From positions 24,249,001 through 24,313,000 of the forward strand of contig NC_092673.1 in the NCBI RefSeq assembly GCF_964355755.1: DNA of 64,000 nt, written 5' to 3'. The translations under genes were made by a program, and so were the position numbers. Under the pieces are notes generated by a model. It made no database searches. It was not told where the DNA came from and worked only from the letters and a program-made list of their open reading frames with translations. This document shows positions 58,256 through 64,000 of this stretch, piece by piece. Each line of letters opens with the position of its first letter. Within the stretch, counting starts at the first letter, position 1. The DNA comes from Antedon mediterranea. Its lineage: Eukaryota > Echinodermata > Crinoidea > Comatulida > Antedonidae.

Positions 58256-61200
58256 AATATAAGCGTTCAACTGCAAATAAACGAGAAGATTGTACAGATT
58301 GGCAGCATTATACATGAAACACCTGTATGTACATTATAATATGTGTTATTCTTGCTTCAGAACTGGCCTAATAGACTGTTTTTTTAAACCACACTCTTAA
58401 TGAAATATGGTAAGATAGAGATCACCACTACAAATGTAAATAGATGTTCACAGATGAGTTCCGCTAAAAAAAAGTAAAACCATTATCAACACCATAGTGC
58501 AATTACTAATAAAATAGAAAACCGCTTTCTTTCATAATAACTAATATCAATTATGCAAAAGATGCTGTCCGTGATTTATGCGCTATCTTGTCCTTATCTC
58601 TCGTGGTACCGACATCCGCACACTCCACCAAGGGACAGATTTCAGAAATTTCAAACACATTACAAAAATAGATTTCTTTGCAAGATTGAGAAAAACATTT
58701 GCCGCTCATGATAATATAGGTTCATGTAATGACTAAAAGAAAATTAAATGCGTTTTTCTGTAATTTATATAATTATATTGGATGTTTTTATTGTCAGTAT
58801 TTTTATTGCTATCCAGGTTTTTAAAATATTGTGAATTAATCAAATAAAAATATTAGTTTAAATAAATTATTTATGATTACTAATTTAAAATCAATACAAT
58901 TTCAAGTTCTAATAAAACAAAAATGTTTTCATAATCCTAATAATTGTCATTATTAAGCATCAAAATTAGCAATTTCGTTAATTTTTACAAAAACTGGAAT
59001 AAAAAAAAATTACATTATCCTGACTATATTTAGAAGTATAATTTATAGTCAAGTAACAGCAAATCTCACAATTTATTTTAAATAAACTAGGCAGTGGCAT
59101 TGTTAACTAGACTCACTACGCCATGTCATTGGCGTTATGTACAATAGCTACGTACCCCATCTTAACTAACGCCTCCAAGCTAACTGCCATTTGACCGTAT
59201 TTCAAGATATTTACCTATTAACCTCATGTATTTTAAATTTGGTTGCTCTAAAAACCGTATGCTCTTGATCTGAAAGTGCATGAATTTGTTTATAGTGAAA
59301 TAAAAGTATACAAGCTGTTACCGCCGTGCTCCTTCCAGGAATACGTATCGCTAGTTAAAACAACAGCAATGATGCAATAAGTCGAGACTAAACACTGTTT
59401 TAATTTGGCGGCATGGTATTTGTAGATCCGGCCATTGCGGTACACAACAGTGGAGGTTACGTAGTTGATAATTGATGTAACAACTCACAAAACATGAGAC
59501 TTTAAATTACTGTTATTTTTTGCCCTTTTTTAACAGCTGTTAAAAGCCATTTTAAAATCTAAAATAGAGCCTGGGCTAATTTTAAATGTAAAAGGATAAA
59601 CTCGTGTGGATTACCTTTTACTTGCGTAAGCCACGCCAGTCTTGCCCAGTTAGTAAAGTGTGAAGGTACCCTCTGACTGGCATTCATCTGGCGAGGCTAG
59701 ACCCATTGTTGAAATAGGAGATGTAATATTAAACAAACAAATAGCATGGATACATTTAATTGTGTCATAAATTGAAATGCTTCTTTAAAATTGACATGTT
59801 TGCAAGCGTTTACCTGATGGCTTTGTTTCGCTTTCCATTTACTGATTACAAAGGTTAGATTCGCGGGATATAATTGTGCGATAAATATATTTTCCTTGCA
59901 TTTAACCTGGATTAAATGACTTTAGTTAGAATCTATTTTAGTTTGACATCTGACAGAGTAAAAATGGATTAACAGAGTGTGTTCTCTGTGGATACGATGC
60001 ATTATATTGTTGTCATTCTGTATGCTGTAAATTAGTTGGCAACAATACTGGCGATATCCACAAGGCTACCCAATGATCGCCTTTGCCGAGTGATTTATGA
60101 TGTATAATGGGAATATAAAGCGTGAACAATGTTATTCTTCATCCTGTCTTACATGTAGCATAAGTGCATTTGATAAAAAAAAATGTTGTAATGTTTAAAA
60201 ATGCATCTTGATTCATTTCGTGTAGTTTTAAAGCCTGTTTCTATTCAAGACTTCACAATACTCTTAATCGGAATCTGTTTTTATAAATCACAATGCAGTT
60301 TTTATTAAAACTGAACCAGTTTCTCATATCAATTTTTTATGGTTGGTTTTGTAATATGTAATTGAGTAGTCAAATGTGTGTTCCTTTCAGAGTCCATTTG
60401 AGGTGAAGTCAAAGTGACCTAAAAAATGTTCCACAAGAACCAGTTTAAGATCTGTTCTTGCGCAGCAAGACAATAAATCAGGCCGGGTTGTTTGTGGTCC
60501 AATTCCAACGAGTGAAAGACTAAAAAACAATGGTTTTAATACAATAATCTCCAGCTCAATAGAAAAGTATTTGTTGACATACATTACCAATCAAGACTGT
60601 ATTTAATACGAGAATTAGAAATCGTCATCGTTCATTTGCATAACCTTGCGTAACCTATATTCCATGTTCATTACACAGTCTACGACAGTGTAATGCTCCA
60701 TAACAAAAGCTTATGTATAGTACGTTTGCTAATGCAATAATCTTTTTCAGCTATAGTAATGATCTATTTATACAGATTGTTTTAAGAAATTGCAGATAGA
60801 AAATAAGAAGAAATTAATAAACAGAACGAATAAAAAGTAAATGTTCGAAAATCATTAATTTACAGATATGATTATTGTATTAGAAATGTTTAACCCTGTA
60901 TTAACCTTCTTTAAACCCAGCATATAACCTTGTTGATGTATTCTTTATATCTTTAATTGTCATTGCCATATTTCCTTGTGATATCCCAAAGGAAATGATA
61001 GTATAACTGTAACATGAAATCAAATACTATTGTACTCCACAAAATCTGCATATTAATTTCTCCTGAGATTTTATAGATATTTATCCATATCAGTAACAAT
61101 ATGTTACTAACATTGTATTTTCATTAAAATCTTCACTTTATTTTCTTTGTAAAATGGCCGCAATAATTTTGTGCTCTAAAGAAAAATAATTCTGATAAGA

Positions 61201-61640
61201 TAATGCTGGATTATTAATTGAATTTTTAATCAAGGACGCTTTTTACTTAATCTTTTATTATTATATAATAATATATTACACTGACATACTATTTTGTAAT
61301 ATACATTAGACTTTATATTGATAGGCAATATTTATATATTCATAACTACAGGTAATCAGATTGTATTAATTAAGTCAATATCATATGTCAGTACAGTATG
61401 AACTATATGTATGTATTCAAAGAAGATTGATACATATATATTGATGTATGACCATGTGAAAGTCCCAATAGATTTGTATAAAGCCATAAAATCAGGGAGG
61501 TTTAATAGTTCGAACAAACACTTTTTTTCCTGAACTGCCCTTTTCAAACGTGATATATTCAAGTGCTAGTTAAATGCCTAGCTTATGAACTATGTTGACC
61601 GATCCTAGTAAGAATTAATTTCACTTCATCTACTAGACAT
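58256..61640 (+). other. Presumed KCNT intron, no supported exon
   Basis: At 60401-60420 lies aggtgaagtcaaagtgacct, in which aggtga and tgacct form an inverted nuclear-receptor-like half-site pair. A single site of this kind is weak evidence. No exon was found. Confidence 0.35.
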
Positions 61641-61997
61641 ATGCAAAATAATCTTTCTATACTCGATTTTCACTTAACTTCCAGTGTGTTTCAACATTCA
61701 AAACATTTCATTCATATATCGAGCTATTCTATGCATATCGATGCATTTCATTCATCATATCGCGTCATAAAATTCATATCATCGAAATGTTGCGTAAACG
61801 GCGTTCCATTACAATCACAAGGGTTATCCGCAAATCAGTTGCGGGATAACCCTTGTGATTGTAATGGATTTGAATTTATCACTACGGACGAGTTATCCGC
61901 AGTGCAAACGCCACATGCATGTCATACGTTAGAATATTGCGCACCTCCTCCTCCTGTAAGAATACTGGCTACAGACTTAGACAAAAATGAATTGTGA
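61641..61997 (+). other. Open frame of 118 codons containing a long hairpin, unassigned
   Basis: An ATG at 61641 opens a frame of 118 codons that is less AT-rich than its surroundings in its second half. It includes GFEFITTDELSAVQTPHACH and ends PPPPVRILATDLDKNEL. Codons 56-76 coincide with a near-perfect inverted repeat (61806-61867), so part of the coding appearance comes from the palindrome. No signal peptide, domain or splice-site pair is recognised. It could be a real small gene, an exon, or part of an unrecognised mobile element. Confidence 0.25.
61806..61867. repeat. 62-nt near-perfect hairpin
   Basis: The 24-nt arms run from ccattacaatcacaaggg(ttatcc) to its exact reverse complement ending at 61867. 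The pairing extends inward as cgcaa/ttgcg with one extra base on the right arm, leaving a loop of about four bases. Confidence 0.9.
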
Positions 61998-62043
61998 ATC
62001 TGTGAATTTCCTATTATGTATATAACCCGCTTTTAAAAACAGC

Positions 62044-62216
62044 TAAAGTTCTGTCTATACACTATCAAACTTTCTGTGACAAAGAAATGTGATGTGCCCA
62101 AATATGGTAGTGATATGCTTAAATATGGTAGTGATAGGCTTAAATAGGGTAGTGATATGACATCATCACATCACTTTTTTTGTCAAAGTACTTTGATAGT
62201 GTAGACACTAGCTTAA
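62044..62216. mobile_element. MITE family A, copy 5 (complete)
   Basis: Left end agttctgtctatacactatc, right end tttgatagtgtagacactag. The interior has three repeats of aaatatggtagtgatatg-type sequence in the orientation opposite to copy 1. About 173 bp. Confidence 0.9.
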
Positions 62217-64000
62217 GGCTTATTTCTCAATGCTCATTCTGCTCTACTATTGACAACAAATAAGTTTTCGTCATTGTTGTTGTTTAGGTTTATATAGATA
62301 TATAATAGACATTTTAAACTCAGAACTCGTCCCTTCAAGAATCATGCATACTGTATGTTTATTCCTTTTTACCTTTGACCTTTTACGTTGACATTTAAAA
62401 ATGCGATGGGGGTGTCTCATTAATTCAATCAACGTTCAACATTAGAAAGTTCATACATTTTGAATGATACTTCTTAACTAAACACCCCCATCATCTCAAA
62501 TTTACAGTGTTTACGTTCTCCAACCGTATGACAATTCTTTTTGTATTTTGCTATTAAACAGCTTTCAATTTGTCCTAAATTAAACCAAATGCCATCACTT
62601 TATAGTGATTTCTACCAGTAAGATATACACTTGTACGTAAGTGTAAAGTAAATGTCAGTTTTTATTTTTTATTGTCTTTTGGTGCCATGTCTCTGCTCTG
62701 CGTGTGTACTTCAGGTTTTGTTTGTATTTTGAACGCAATCAAACGGAGGATAGTAGTTTGAAATTTATTATACAATTAGTGTGCGTTTATGAAATTTGAT
62801 GTTCCGGGGACGTCCCTAGATAAGTCGGTCATTAATCATTCCTTAATGGGATTTTAATGGCTGTCCGTCTGCATTTAGCTGGCTTCGGAAGCTGTAGTTG
62901 ACCAGGCGCATCTTCAAGGTACTAATAGACACTTTTCCTTTGGGAGTTTGAATGACCTTTCAGATATAAACAGAAGATTTTATAACAATTCTAAGAAATT
63001 ATGCAACTTTCGTGGAAAATTTTAATTATTATCCTGTGGAATTCTGTTTTTTTGCTGACTAGATTTGAAGATGTTCCAATTCTCTGGTGCCAAAAGCACG
63101 TTGCTGGTGCCTATTTGGTTAAACACGGCCTATACAATACATTTGTTCTAATGTCCTAAAATTCTCAAATTCAAGACAATTTCTGTTTTGTATCCACTTC
63201 TGCTCTCATTTTAAATGTATGATATGTTTTACAAGATGATGGACTTCTATAAACAGACATACATCATCGTAGCTCAATTACAGTAACTTAATACTTGACA
63301 CAGAGTACTAATTCTGTAAACTCAGATCTCAACATATGTATTTTGTTACTTCATTATATTAAACATTTTCCAATATTCAAATGTGCCCGTGAATTCTTTG
63401 TACCAGTAACATGTATTTAGTTAAATATTTGTTTAAAAGAAATTTCAATACTGTAATTGCATTCGAAATCTACAATAAGTGTATCCAAAGTTGATAAGGG
63501 CCTGAGTTATGCTTTCGTATCATACTTGGCGTACATGAATCAGGAAAAGATTAGTGGAAGCCACCTCTGATGACACTGATCTTTCATTCGTCACGAAAGC
63601 TGAAGGTACAAGATTATTTAACGACTCTTTTGATACAAAAGTAAAGCATCAATGATTTTGACCTCCAACCAATCAAATTTACCCCGGCATCAGATGTTCG
63701 CCCAAATCTGTGACACTTCAGTTTTAAACAAAATTATTATTAAAGCGATTTAAAGCAACGTTACGACGCTATAATATGACATTGCTTACGATATGAAAAC
63801 ATAACTCTTTGTATCTGAACATACCCTAAGTCACTGTATGAATTTCTATTGAATAAATATTGTATAAGTTAAATATTGCTCTTTGACTTTATTCAACCTC
63901 CTGAGCATAGTATTTTGTGTGCCAGGTATTTAGTCAATACTGTATAATTTGGATATTAATTGTTTATTACTCTTTGATGACAACCTCCTGAGCCTAGAAA
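62217..64000 (+). other. Presumed KCNT intron to window end
   Basis: A small splice-flanked frame at 62880-62919 (acatttag acceptor, ASEAVVDQAHLQ, donor gtacta) is open in one frame but has a weak donor and no recognised homologue. Otherwise AT-rich with nothing supported. Confidence 0.35.

Noticed and set aside
60401-60420. Nuclear-receptor-like inverted half-sites in the KCNT intron
   Set aside because: A single degenerate site with unusual spacing is expected by chance in 31 kb.
62880-62919. Splice-flanked frame ASEAVVDQAHLQ
   Set aside because: The donor (gtacta) is poor and the piece matches nothing I know in KCNT channels.
1-64000. CRISPR arrays, operons or prokaryotic defence systems
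   Set aside because: The DNA is eukaryotic (introns, LINEs, MITEs). The tandem arrays have no unique spacers between repeats.

Overview
The window looks like gene-poor, AT-rich nuclear DNA from a marine invertebrate deuterostome, with an echinoderm-like genome as my best guess. The evidence is split genes with GT-AG introns, the frequent palindromic word taggccta, many short non-autonomous DNA transposons and 5'-truncated LINEs, and gene families typical of deuterostomes (IFIT-like, metallocarboxypeptidase, Slo2/KCNT channel). The species assignment is inference. Very little is coding.

Layout, left to right. 1-6.1 kb: a 20-bp minisatellite, one candidate terminal coding exon (2.78-2.92 kb) and an ~840-bp inverted-repeat transposon. 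6.15-11.6 kb: a tandem duplication of a three-exon gene of unknown function. Both copies are intact (255 and 253 residues), keep identical exon structure and share a promoter with an RFX/X-box-like sequence. 12.5-14.7 kb: an interferon-induced TPR (IFIT)-like gene, read in one long exon, with a frameshift near its 3' end. 15.7-22 kb: a 68-bp satellite and several dispersed inverted repeats. 22.59-22.76 kb: a likely first coding exon (+) of an unrecognised gene, with a CCAAT box and an X-box-like site just upstream. 23.4-26 kb: a cluster of inverted-repeat elements. 28.48-28.71 kb: first exon (-) of an M14 (CPN/CPE-type) carboxypeptidase, beside a LINE remnant. 32.56-32.66 kb: first coding exon (+) of a KCNT/Slo2 sodium-activated potassium channel. 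No later KCNT exon was recognised, so the remaining ~31 kb is probably its first intron, filled with LINE 3' ends, MITEs and three large minisatellites.

The genes do not form an operon or an obvious pathway. The observations most worth following are the duplicated novel gene pair, the invertebrate IFIT-like gene with its C-terminal frameshift, a possible alternative KCNT first exon, two convergent orphan first exons, a MITE family with at least five copies here, and a long near-perfect hairpin inside a 118-codon open frame at 61.8 kb.
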